Assembly: GCF_000369505.1 (NCBI RefSeq)
Contig: NZ_KB850055.1
Span: 496,001-560,000 of the forward strand
Direction: 5' to 3'
DNA: 64,000 bases
Source of the DNA: Acinetobacter sp. NIPH 298
Lineage (GTDB): Bacteria; Pseudomonadota; Gammaproteobacteria; Pseudomonadales; Moraxellaceae
The position numbers and the translations under genes are program-made. Below, one piece after another: positions 41,246 to 48,729 of this stretch (position 1 is its first letter; every line of letters starts with the position of its first letter). The notes under the pieces were generated by a model. The model was not told the DNA's origin. It saw only the letters and a list, made by a program, of their open reading frames with translations, and searched no databases.

Positions 41246-42367
41246 TTAAACTTGAAGTGTTTGTTCGGTACTAAGGTGATCTGTGTTGAAATTGTCATCC
41301 GATGCATAGAAAAAACATGTTGTTAAATCTACAGAAAGATAAACCTGTTCAGTTTCAGCAAAATTTTGTCGATGGTCAACGTGAGCCAGCAATATAATAT
41401 CTTGCAAATTGAGCTGTAAACGCAGTAATTGAGTATGTCCCATAAAGCTCGATGAAATCACTTTGGCAGCTAAAGTCCCCTCAGTGGGTACACGGAATAC
41501 ATTGAGTTGATGAGGGCGGAAACAACACTGAATCGGCTGCTGAGTTGTAGTTAAGTGCTGAGGTACAGCGATCTTTCCAAAAATACTGGTAATTTGATGA
41601 TCCGATCGTTGCGTTGGTATTTCATTTAAAGCAGAAAAATAGCGTGCAGCAAATAAGGTTTTCGGTTGTAAATAAAGTTGTTTCGGGGTGCCGATTTGAA
41701 TGATCTTACCTTGATGCATCAGAATAATCTGATCTGAAATTTGCAGCGCTTCTTCAGGATCATGGGTCACGATAATTGTTGTCGTGGCTGTTTTTTTTAA
41801 AATTTCGATAGTGCTTTGTCTGATTTGATCTCGTAAACGGTGATCAAGATTAGAAAAGGGTTCATCCATGAGTAAGACATGAGGTTTTGGTGCAAGGGCA
41901 CGTGCTAAAGCCACACGCTGTTGCTCGCCACCAGATAAGGTATAAGGATAACTGTGTAGATGATGATGCATCGAAACATGTTTTAATGCTTGTTCTGCTA
42001 TCGATTGTCGTTGTGTTTTTGGGAATTTTTTTAATCCAAACATGACATTTTCCAACACACTCAAGTGTGGGAAAAGTGCATAGTCTTGAAACACTAAGCC
42101 AATATTGCGGTCTTCGGCGGCAACCTGCTGTTGGGCATCCCATAAGGTATTTTTTTCGAGTTGAATTGAACCGCTACTTGGCGTTTCTAAGCCTGCAATC
42201 AAACGCAGCATTGTGGTCTTTCCACAACCTGAATGTCCAAGTAAACAGACGATTTGCCCACTGGTCGCAGACCACGTCGCCTGATTTACAGCAAATCGTG
42301 AGCCATATTGTTTGCTCAATTGCTGGATAGTTAAGACATTGGCCTGAGGTGCAGTATGAGCATTCAT
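41246..42367 (-). CDS. fbpC: Ferric iron ABC transporter ATP-binding protein (FbpC-like)
   Basis: 373 aa from ATG 42367. Walker A LLGHSGCGKTT, signature LSGGEQQRVALARA, Walker B VLLMDEPFSNLD, switch His in VTHDPEEAL, then a TOBE domain. First of the transporter genes; the order ATPase, binding protein, permease differs from the usual fbpA-B-C. Confidence 0.87.
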   Translation of the reverse strand: MNAHTAPQANVLTIQQLSKQYGSRFAVNQATWSATSGQIVCLLGHSGCGKTTMLRLIAGLETPSSGSIQLEKNTLWDAQQQVAAEDRNIGLVFQDYALFPHLSVLENVMFGLKKFPKTQRQSIAEQALKHVSMHHHLHSYPYTLSGGEQQRVALARALAPKPHVLLMDEPFSNLDHRLRDQIRQSTIEILKKTATTTIIVTHDPEEALQISDQIILMHQGKIIQIGTPKQLYLQPKTLFAARYFSALNEIPTQRSDHQITSIFGKIAVPQHLTTTQQPIQCCFRPHQLNVFRVPTEGTLAAKVISSSFMGHTQLLRLQLNLQDIILLAHVDHRQNFAETEQVYLSVDLTTCFFYASDDNFNTDHLSTEQTLQV

Positions 42368-42399
42368 GGTCAATTCACAAGACGATTTATTTGAACAAA

Positions 42400-42414
42400 T
42401 GATAACTAATAATT
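42400..42414. promoter_or_regulatory. Possible weak Fur-box-like site upstream of the iron transporter
   Basis: TGATAAC-T-AATAATT agrees with the 7-1-7 Fur consensus TGATAAT-N-ATTATCA at about 9 of 14 positions, 33 bases before the ATPase start. Weak by itself; it fits the expected iron control. Confidence 0.3.
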
Positions 42415-42418
42415 CTTC

Positions 42419-43111
42419 TCATGTAGAGTCTTTTTCTAATTTCTTTTGCCTATGCATCGCTTCAATCGGATGTGCATCGACTAGCTCAGGTAGCGTATCA
42501 TCACGACCAACCATAAAGTGTTGATCGGTGAGACTGAACATTTCAAGATCTTCATGGCTATTGCCATAGGCATAGACTTGTTGGTAGTGGTCCAGATTAT
42601 ACTTTTCCAATACTCTGAGCTTCTTTTGTTCGCAGCTACAATCTTTAGAGTTGTAGTTACCCGATAAAATGCCATTGTTAATTTCTGTTTGCGTACAAAT
42701 CAGTTCAATATTTAGAAGTTCGCAAACTGGTGCCAAATATAAGTCAACTGAGGCTGAGACAAGCACCACATGATCACCACGTTGCTGGTGTAAATAAAGC
42801 TGTTGAAGTAGATTTTGGTCTAATTCTTTAATGATTTTTTGCGCATAGCGTGGTGCTAAACTTTGAGGTAAGTCTGCTGAAACTCCTCTAAACATGCTTT
42901 GAAATAAGCGAGGACGCATTGCATGAGCAGGATATAAGCCTAAATAATAAGCCATAATCCAAGGCAAGATTTTCAAGCCTCGGGTTACGATATGGTGTTT
43001 TGGAAAAGTGAAAAAAATAAATCCAGTAAAACTATCTTTTGGATAAAGTGTCCCATCAAAATCAAATAAAGCAAGGTTTAAAGTTTTATCTGTTTTGCTC
43101 TTTGCATGCAT
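42419..43111 (-). CDS. HAD-IB family phosphatase
   Basis: 230 aa. HAD motif I DFDGTLYP, motif II VLVSAS, motif III/IV region YAYGNSHEDLEMF. The family includes SerB and lipid-phosphate phosphatases. The residues between motif I and II contain a hydrophobic stretch (ILPWIMAYYLGLYPAH), typical of membrane-touching HAD-IB members. It overlaps the preceding DUF1615 gene by 34 bases, so the two are probably co-expressed. Substrate unknown. Confidence 0.82.
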   Translation of the reverse strand: MHAKSKTDKTLNLALFDFDGTLYPKDSFTGFIFFTFPKHHIVTRGLKILPWIMAYYLGLYPAHAMRPRLFQSMFRGVSADLPQSLAPRYAQKIIKELDQNLLQQLYLHQQRGDHVVLVSASVDLYLAPVCELLNIELICTQTEINNGILSGNYNSKDCSCEQKKLRVLEKYNLDHYQQVYAYGNSHEDLEMFSLTDQHFMVGRDDTLPELVDAHPIEAMHRQKKLEKDST

Positions 43112-44289
43112 GTCTCATATCGTCCATTTACACGGCTCGCAAACCAATTGGTATTATAATCACGACTCAGCTTAGGACCTGAAATCACAACTTGGGGCAT
43201 GATCGCATATTTTGCGTCTTTACCTGTTTTGCTTTGATATAAATTTTGTAGCGCAAGATAAGTTTGGGTGTTTTCTAGTTTTTTCGATTTTTCTTTTTTG
43301 AGATCGCTGCGTACTTGGCGCGGCGTGACCAAAACATTATTTGCAGCAAAAACAGAAATCAAGGCTTTTTCAGTTTGACTTTGCGTGGTGCGGATATTGC
43401 CTTCTTTATTATAAATAAGCAGATCGCCGTCTAAACCGATTTCAATGTCGGTTAATGCATCCAACATGCTTTGGAATGCAGCATTGCGGCTAGAATACAT
43501 TCCTGAATTATAATCAGCGAAACGATAAATTGCTTTATCATAATCGGCGGGGTAAACCATTAAACGATGGATGCCATAATATAGACCACCATATTGTGTG
43601 TATAGATCATCGCGTAGTTCGGCTGTACTCATCCCGATACGTTTATGTTCTTTGGCATAATTAATATGGACTTGCATCGAACCGAGTGTCGTAATTGGAT
43701 TCATCTTTTCACTGATGTCCTGACCCACCAACTTGGCTGCACCTGTTAAAGCACTGATATGATAGTGCTTTGCCATATAAGCAAAAATTTCACGATAAAG
43801 TAAATCAAGTTCTCGTTCAGTTTTAACGCGTCGCATTTGACGCATATAGTTATCTTCAGGTGAGGGTTGGGTTTTTAAAACCTCTTCAAAGTAACCTGCA
43901 ATGGTTCCTCCGATATTTTCACCTAATTTGGCTTCAAATTTTTCTTTTAAACGCGTGTTAATTTCTTGGACTGCTTTCTCACCTAAGCCAGCCACTTGTG
44001 GATCTGCAATAAAATTTGATTCCTGATCCACCACAGCGACAATACTACAAACATTTTGTTTGGTTTGAGGAATATTTAATTCCTGCATAATGTCATGAAT
44101 ATCTTGCGCCCACGATTGACGGTCATTCACACGTGATGGAATGACTTTTTTAATGTGCTCAGCTTGCATTTCAGGTTCTTTACTATTTGACCACCATGCT
44201 TTATCACAAGCGGTTAAACCAACACATGTTGCAAGGATGCTCATCGTTTTTAATAAAGGATGAGTCGGAGAGGTTTTGTTCATAATCAA
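43078..44289 (-). CDS. DUF1615 family lipoprotein
   Basis: 403 aa (ATG at 44283 probable). Lipobox VGLTAC near residue 28. The DUF1615 core is recognisable in VDQESNFIADPQVAGLGEKA and LGSMQVHINYAKEH, which recalls lysozyme-like (SLT) sites with a Glu followed by a GSMQV strand. A peptidoglycan-related role is therefore possible (inference). Divergent from the truncated dusB at 44366. Confidence 0.78.
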   Translation of the reverse strand: MIMNKTSPTHPLLKTMSILATCVGLTACDKAWWSNSKEPEMQAEHIKKVIPSRVNDRQSWAQDIHDIMQELNIPQTKQNVCSIVAVVDQESNFIADPQVAGLGEKAVQEINTRLKEKFEAKLGENIGGTIAGYFEEVLKTQPSPEDNYMRQMRRVKTERELDLLYREIFAYMAKHYHISALTGAAKLVGQDISEKMNPITTLGSMQVHINYAKEHKRIGMSTAELRDDLYTQYGGLYYGIHRLMVYPADYDKAIYRFADYNSGMYSSRNAAFQSMLDALTDIEIGLDGDLLIYNKEGNIRTTQSQTEKALISVFAANNVLVTPRQVRSDLKKEKSKKLENTQTYLALQNLYQSKTGKDAKYAIMPQVVISGPKLSRDYNTNWFASRVNGRYETCMQRAKQIKL

Positions 44290-44365
44290 GACAACACCGC
44301 ATAAAAAGATGAGCTGAATGGGCGAATGAAGTATACTATGTTGATCAAAAATTGTAAGAAAATAT

Positions 44366-44452
44366 ATGTATATTGGTTCCTATCAACTGTCAAATAATCT
44401 GATTGTTGCTCCGATGGCGGGTGGGATGGATGTTTTAATAATAATTATATAA
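44366..44452 (+). pseudogene. dusB: 5' remnant of tRNA-dihydrouridine synthase gene, cut by the prophage
   Basis: Translation from ATG 44366 gives M-Y-I-G-S-Y-Q-L-S-N-N-L-I-V-A-P-M-A-G, the N-terminus of DusB (E. coli: MRIGQYQLRNRLIAAPMAG). After this it departs from the family (expected TDRPFR) and stops at 44450. The change coincides with the start of phage genes, so the rest of dusB should lie beyond the other prophage end. The dusB promoter would lie in 44290-44365. Confidence 0.85.
44405..44425. other. Probable prophage attachment site (left end) within dusB
   Basis: The dusB reading is lost inside this stretch (GCTCCGATGGCGGGT), the codons for the APMAG flavin-binding loop. Integration at the 5' end of dus genes is an established habit of a class of tyrosine integrases. 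The exact core cannot be fixed without the right end. Confidence 0.55.
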
Positions 44453-44471
44453 TACATATGCTTATTGTTTT

Positions 44472-44510
44472 TCGTGTGGTGCATGGTGCAAATATGGTGC
44501 AGCCACACGA
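44472..44510. repeat. Direct and inverted repeats at the prophage end (possible integrase arm sites)
   Basis: Three TGGTGCA direct repeats (44477-44483, 44484-44490, 44495-44501) enclosed by a perfect inverted repeat TCGTGTGG (44472-44479) / CCACACGA (44503-44510). Located 50-90 bases inside the attachment point, where integrase arm sites or excisionase sites are usually found. Confidence 0.5.
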
Positions 44511-44534
44511 TATTTAATTCAATAACTTACAGAA

Positions 44535-44819
44535 TTAGCCATGCATTGCTGCCCAATCCTTTTTAGCCTTTTCTTGTTCAGATTGCAACCACAAAACCAC
44601 ATCAGTTAAGTTGACATAAAAAGGGGATTTCACACCATCACTTTTAAACGCAGGAAATGGCAGGTTGCATTTATTAGCCCGCTTATTTGCTTGCTCTAAA
44701 GTTAGATGAGGTAAATAGTCTGGTAGCAATTCCTCAAGTGTAACCACGGGCTTTTTATACTTAAGCATCAATAAAAAGCTGATATCTACAGGCTCATCAA
44801 TTTTTTTAACTGCACCCAT
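44535..44819 (-). CDS. PrtN-family (pyocin activator-like) DNA-binding protein
   Basis: 94 aa. The stretch FLPHLTLEQANKRANKCNLPFPAF equivalent (residues about 35-57) and the terminal VNLTDVVLWLQ match the PrtN/PyocinActivator family, small HTH proteins. It is the last gene of the leftward operon and abuts the attachment end, the usual place of an excisionase. Role as Xis or as transcription activator is undecided. Confidence 0.75.
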   Translation of the reverse strand: MGAVKKIDEPVDISFLLMLKYKKPVVTLEELLPDYLPHLTLEQANKRANKCNLPFPAFKSDGVKSPFYVNLTDVVLWLQSEQEKAKKDWAAMHG

Positions 44820-45011
44820 TTATGATTCCTCCGTATCCGCTTTTGGTTCTTCTAAAACTAAAACTGCATTCTTTAAAAATGAAAGTACACACATTTCATG
44901 ATTCACTAGATAAAACTCATGTTCAGGTTTAGCAAAATACAAAATGCGTTTAGCTTTATTAATGCCGCCTGCATATTCAACAATCACTGATGCTTCATTC
45001 TGATTCATCAT
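44820..45011 (-). CDS. Small phage hypothetical protein
   Basis: 63 aa; its stop codon abuts the start of the PrtN-like gene and its start overlaps the preceding gene by 17 bases. Contains ILYFAKPEHEFYLVNHEMCVLSFLKNAVLVL, read in two halves; no recognised domain. Early leftward operon member. Confidence 0.6.
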   Translation of the reverse strand: MMNQNEASVIVEYAGGINKAKRILYFAKPEHEFYLVNHEMCVLSFLKNAVLVLEEPKADTEES

Positions 45012-45327
45012 TTCCGCCCCTTGCTGCTTCTACCATTGCTTTCCACGTTTCTCTCAACTCAGGCCAGAGTATATTTTCATCTCCATAGTGTTCAGCAACT
45101 ATGTCTCTACCGCTTGCTGCAAACAACATCGCGTCTGTCGGCTCAACAGGTACCAACACGTAACCTTTAAACTTTTCCGCTTCATGAGCTTTGGCTGCTT
45201 GCCATGATTCCCATGCGTAGAATGTTTTGTAATTGAAATAAACCCCTGTATCTTCACATCGAGTTCTAGTTAAACCCTTCTCTTTCGCCCATTCCTCAAA
45301 CAATTCTCTTTCTTTTTGAATATCCAT
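44995..45327 (-). CDS. Phage hypothetical protein with W-x-AAK motif
   Basis: 110 aa. Contains FYAWESWQAAKAHEAEKFKG followed by YVLVPVEPTDAM and a final WKAMVEAA helix, an arrangement common in Acinetobacter phage early-region proteins of unknown function. Start overlaps the previous stop by one base. It shares the F/W-x-WQAAKA motif with 45637-46047. Confidence 0.62.
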   Translation of the reverse strand: MDIQKERELFEEWAKEKGLTRTRCEDTGVYFNYKTFYAWESWQAAKAHEAEKFKGYVLVPVEPTDAMLFAASGRDIVAEHYGDENILWPELRETWKAMVEAARGGNDESE

Positions 45328-45644
45328 TAAGTCACCTCGCCTAAACTCTGTAGCGTGCTAGTCAATTCAAAGCACTTGTCTAAGTACATGCTCACTGCTT
45401 TGTACAGTGCATCCATGTTGCTATGCGTAATACTAAGCGGATACGCTGTACCGTTGTTTTTACGTTTCTCTAAACCATCCATGAGCTGATTTAGATAGGT
45501 ATTGCGTACGCCACTCTCTTTGATGATGTAGTACAGCGCACCCACATCGCCATTTGGTAGAACGTGCGTAATGGGTAAATCACGCTGCATGAGTTCTATT
45601 AATTCGTAACATAGCGGTGCGTTTAGTTCGTGAAAGTTAGCCAT
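45327..45644 (-). CDS. Phage hypothetical protein
   Basis: 105 aa, mostly helical (LCYELIELMQRDLPI, DALYKAVSMYLDKCFELTSTL). No recognised domain. Start overlaps the end of the preceding gene by 8 bases, so it is translated as part of the leftward operon. Confidence 0.6.
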   Translation of the reverse strand: MANFHELNAPLCYELIELMQRDLPITHVLPNGDVGALYYIIKESGVRNTYLNQLMDGLEKRKNNGTAYPLSITHSNMDALYKAVSMYLDKCFELTSTLQSLGEVT

Positions 45645-46047
45645 TTTTCAATGCCTTTTCTAAGTCTTTTGCGCGATGAGCAAATGAATCATCATCGTTG
45701 TTTGCCGCATCTTTTAGAGCATCAATTGCAAGCTCTAAATCGGTTTTATCTACAATGACAAAATCACCGCTCTCAACTTTTCTGCAATACTCAACAAATT
45801 CGATGCGGCTTTCATGCACAGCTTTTAACTGTGCTTTTAGGTCGTCAATCTCTGACTGTTTTGATTTTTGTATTTCCGACACCGCTTGAGCTTTGGCTGC
45901 TTGCCACAAGTCGAATGATTTTTGAGTTTGCAAGTTCACATATTTAGAATCTAAAAGCTCAAAAGCCGATTTAGTTAAACTTCCAGTAATTCCATTTATT
46001 TCAGCATAGCTTCTCTCAAAAGCCTCTCTCTCAATATCTTTAGTCAT
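45637..46047 (-). CDS. Phage hypothetical protein, coiled coil
   Basis: 136 aa. N-terminal part carries FDLWQAAKAQA, like 44995-45327; the middle (EIQKSKQSEIDDLKAQLKAV) is a clear coiled-coil segment, followed by an acidic helical end. Unknown function; the two W-x-AAK proteins may be paralogues. Confidence 0.62.
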   Translation of the reverse strand: MTKDIEREAFERSYAEINGITGSLTKSAFELLDSKYVNLQTQKSFDLWQAAKAQAVSEIQKSKQSEIDDLKAQLKAVHESRIEFVEYCRKVESGDFVIVDKTDLELAIDALKDAANNDDDSFAHRAKDLEKALKNG

Positions 46048-46644
46048 TTAAGCCACCTTCTTCGATTGATGGATTTTATTTTTTACCTTGGCCAGAATTA
46101 AGCATGTTTCATTGGTTTCACTGTTAGCTAGCTTATGAAAACTCTGACTGTATCGAACCATTTCAGCTTTGGTCATAAGGGTTAAATTTTCTAGACGACA
46201 ATCTGTTTTATCCTGATTGTTAAAAGCAATCACATGGTTATCAGGAATAGGGCCGTTTGCATTTTCCCAAACGATTCTATGCTTCAACTTAAAAACGTTC
46301 GGCTCTGCAACTTTCACTAATACATAGCCATCTTTTGAGCAAATGCGCTCATATCCAATTGGTTTTAGATTCCAGCTAGGCCGACCTTTTTTAAAGTTTC
46401 CAGAGTTAGGCTTGCAAACACCTTTGGTACCAGTATTCCAAGGCTTATCACCCTTTTCAAAACAGCCAGTTCGACCGGTATTCCATTTATTACGTGTACA
46501 CAAGGATTTGATTGAATCAACAGTAAAACTTGTGTTGAATTCGATGTTAACATCGATGGTGAGCTCTTTGCGCCCAAGGCTGCAGTTAGACTTAATGTAG
46601 TCTAGCTGCTCAGGCGTATAAATAATCGCTTGACCTTTTGGCAT
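46048..46644 (-). CDS. HNH endonuclease (homing type)
   Basis: 198 aa. N-terminal HTH-like region (YTPEQLDYIKSNCSLGRKEL), repeated NUMOD-like elements (FEKGDKPWNTGTKG, FKKGRPSWNLKPIG) and the HNH core HRIVWENANGPIPDNHVI followed by DCRLENLTLM. This matches free-standing phage HNH homing endonucleases. It is embedded between tightly packed early genes, consistent with a mobile insertion. Confidence 0.82.
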   Translation of the reverse strand: MPKGQAIIYTPEQLDYIKSNCSLGRKELTIDVNIEFNTSFTVDSIKSLCTRNKWNTGRTGCFEKGDKPWNTGTKGVCKPNSGNFKKGRPSWNLKPIGYERICSKDGYVLVKVAEPNVFKLKHRIVWENANGPIPDNHVIAFNNQDKTDCRLENLTLMTKAEMVRYSQSFHKLANSETNETCLILAKVKNKIHQSKKVA

Positions 46645-46645
46645 G

Positions 46646-46882
46646 TTATACCTCGTAATTAACTTCTAGTATTGGAGCTTTTTGGTCCTCATTTAAGCCC
46701 TTGTATTGAGCCACCAGTTTTACAGCTTCTAATTGTGTGGAGTGGGTTTTAATAATTTGCTCACTGATCAATTCCATATTTTGTGCACGTACCACTTCAT
46801 CAGCCAAATCGTCTTTGCTCGCATTAGATAGTCGGTCAAGCTGTGCGAACAATGCAGTATTTAAGTCTTTTAATGTGCTCAT
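46646..46882 (-). CDS. Small phage hypothetical protein
   Basis: 78 aa from ATG 46882, with GGAG 8 bases upstream; a longer reading to 46918 lacks a site. Helical (TLKDLNTALFAQLDRLSNAS, ELISEQIIKTHSTQLEAVKLV). Function unknown. Confidence 0.6.
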   Translation of the reverse strand: MSTLKDLNTALFAQLDRLSNASKDDLADEVVRAQNMELISEQIIKTHSTQLEAVKLVAQYKGLNEDQKAPILEVNYEV

Positions 46883-46883
46883 T

Positions 46884-46973
46884 CTATTTTCTCCAAACCG
46901 CTTCTTTGAACTTTGCATCTGCTACAAATGCGCTTACTTCAGATTCATTCACATTGTCGAAAATGTGCGTCAT
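46884..46973 (-). CDS. Tiny phage ORF (29 aa)
   Basis: Reads M-T-H-I-F-D-N-V-N-E-S-E-V-S-A-F-V-A-D-A and ends one base before the next start (46882). A GGGG run lies upstream. Tight packing suggests a real gene, but a leader role is possible. Confidence 0.45.
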   Translation of the reverse strand: MTHIFDNVNESEVSAFVADAKFKEAVWRK

Positions 46974-47028
46974 TTTGCCCCCCGAACACTGTGAGTGTCC
47001 GGGTGATGGTGGAATATTTGAATTTCAT
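46945..47028 (-). CDS. Tiny phage ORF (27 aa) coupled to the upstream gene
   Basis: ATG 47028 overlaps the stop of the 340-aa gene as ATGA. Reads M-K-F-K-Y-S-T-I-T-R-T-L-T-V-F-G-G-Q, then a few residues to a TGA. Overlaps 46884-46973 in another frame. Confidence 0.4.
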   Translation of the reverse strand: MKFKYSTITRTLTVFGGQNDAHFRQCE

Positions 47029-48047
47029 GGCAGATCCTCATCGATTGCCGAGGTTGCATCAGCATTTTCAAGCTCAAATCTACGTTTTTTCACATATCCC
47101 ATCAAGCGTGGTTGTATATCAGGATGACGTGAAGACACGTCGATCTCTAAAGCATCCAGCGCTGTAAGATCAGGCGCATTTTGGATTTGAACCATTAATG
47201 ACGGTTGTGGTTCTGGTGTGGCAGGTTGGGTAAACTCAGTTAAGCGTTTACTAATAGCGGCATGTAATGGTTTAAGCTGATCAACCGTCCAATTTCTTGC
47301 GTAGCGAACCAAAGCATTAGCCTCAGCAGGTGAGTTGGCGCTTTTAGCACGCTCGACCAAGTCAGCCAACAAGCTCTCATAGTCTGAGTGACTAGATTGA
47401 TTCGCCTCATTCAGTGCTGCAGCTTTGGCAGCAGCGAATGGGTCAGGTTTTTGTTCAGTAGCGGCATCTTCGGAATCATTTGGTGTTGGTGTTTGAACAC
47501 TTATAGGGCCAATGATGTCATCAATGGATGTATCATCATTAGCGGCCTGATCAATTGGTTTCTTGGCTTCAACTGATTCTTTGGATTTACGATTACGACG
47601 CTTTTTAGGACTGTCATTAAAACCATCCTTAATCTCAATATTGTCGATCGCACAACCAAAACTCGCACCGATGGCTTTAAGTTGTAATAGCGCATTTTCT
47701 GCATCGGCTTGAGCAAAGCCATTCATCACACTATTCTGAATATCACTATGCTCAGCATCATATTTAGTGCGTAAAACACATGCAGGCATAACGATGAAGA
47801 TTTCTTGATCTTCAGCAACATCGTGAGGGGTTAAAGGCTTAGCGAAAGTAATGCCGCTCAATTCCATGGTTTCGATTTTTATGCAAAACTCATAATGAGG
47901 CTGGAAAAATACGGTAGCAGGAAGTTGATCAAGCGCACTGAAATCTTTATCAGCATGTAAAGTACCATTACCTGCATAACGACAAAGTACGGCTTTACCA
48001 TTCTGAGCTGCTACAAAGGCTTCTTGAGCAGAAATCAAATTATTCAT
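47025..48047 (-). CDS. Large acidic phage early protein, unknown function
   Basis: 340 aa. Residues 1-135 look globular; a basic patch PKKRRNRKSKE near 149-159 is followed by a long acidic, proline- and alanine-rich linker (about 165-215); the last 120 residues are helical (LVERAKSANSPAEANALVRYA). In the leftward operon directly after the exonuclease and ATPase, so perhaps linked to recombination. No recognised domain. Confidence 0.65.
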   Translation of the reverse strand: MNNLISAQEAFVAAQNGKAVLCRYAGNGTLHADKDFSALDQLPATVFFQPHYEFCIKIETMELSGITFAKPLTPHDVAEDQEIFIVMPACVLRTKYDAEHSDIQNSVMNGFAQADAENALLQLKAIGASFGCAIDNIEIKDGFNDSPKKRRNRKSKESVEAKKPIDQAANDDTSIDDIIGPISVQTPTPNDSEDAATEQKPDPFAAAKAAALNEANQSSHSDYESLLADLVERAKSANSPAEANALVRYARNWTVDQLKPLHAAISKRLTEFTQPATPEPQPSLMVQIQNAPDLTALDALEIDVSSRHPDIQPRLMGYVKKRRFELENADATSAIDEDLP

Positions 48048-48051
48048 ATTC

Positions 48052-48729
48052 TTATCCTTTCAAAAGTGCTTTTTTTAAATACGGATCTAGGTCATCTTGT
48101 TTGAGTAACCAGGTAACGTAATCAGCGGGTATGTCTTTAATGGCTGTACCTTTATGCTTGCCAAAAGTTAGGTGTGTTGGGATGCGAGCTTGTTCTGAAA
48201 ATAAGTAAAGCGATTGCATATCTTTAATGCCTAAAACTTTGCATATTTGCTTTAAAAGAACAGCAGTGAGCAAAACGTCCTGCTTTGCGTTGTGGGCATT
48301 TCTGATTGATTCTCTTGCTTTAACAGAACCCTTAGTGAATAAGTAAATCAATGCCGAGAGATTGTGTGCCTCGTCTGGCCATACCATTCGAGAAAGAGCC
48401 AATGTACAAATTGCTTTAGCATTAACAGTCTTATCAGCCAGTTTGATTGCTTGTATGTCGTAATCAACATTGTGGCCAATGATGTATTGAACATCTTCAG
48501 GCAAGCGGAAAGTTTCATAACTAGGCTTACCAGAGATATCGGATTCAAGAATGTGATGCACAGCCATTGCGCCGTAGCTAATTGATTCGGGACAAGAAAA
48601 ATACTCATCAAAACAAGCATCTTTGTTTACAACCAGCACACCGTCTACAAATGAGACGGGGACGTGGGCTATCTCAATTGGATAGCCATTCATGTCATGA
48701 GTTTCGGTATCTAAAATTATTGCGCTCAT
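48052..48729 (-). CDS. DnaQ/ExoX-like 3'-5' exonuclease with DUF3820-like tail
   Basis: 225 aa. DEDD exonuclease motifs: ILDTETHD (ExoI), IGHNVDYDI (ExoII), HNAKQD (ExoIII with His). The C-terminal 45 residues (TFGKHKGTAIKDIPADYV) match the DUF3820-type module fused to ExoX-like nucleases. The start overlaps the ATPase stop as ATGA. Likely a partner of the annealing ATPase. Confidence 0.85.
   Translation of the reverse strand: MSAIILDTETHDMNGYPIEIAHVPVSFVDGVLVVNKDACFDEYFSCPESISYGAMAVHHILESDISGKPSYETFRLPEDVQYIIGHNVDYDIQAIKLADKTVNAKAICTLALSRMVWPDEAHNLSALIYLFTKGSVKARESIRNAHNAKQDVLLTAVLLKQICKVLGIKDMQSLYLFSEQARIPTHLTFGKHKGTAIKDIPADYVTWLLKQDDLDPYLKKALLKG

Noticed and set aside
44453-44534. Search for an integrase at the left prophage end
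   Set aside because: Only 82 bases with repeats; no recombinase reading frame here, so the integrase is assumed to be outside the window.
45698-45889. 63-codon plus-strand frame within the leftward operon
   Set aside because: Antisense to a coiled-coil gene and rich in Ser/Phe, a typical shadow.
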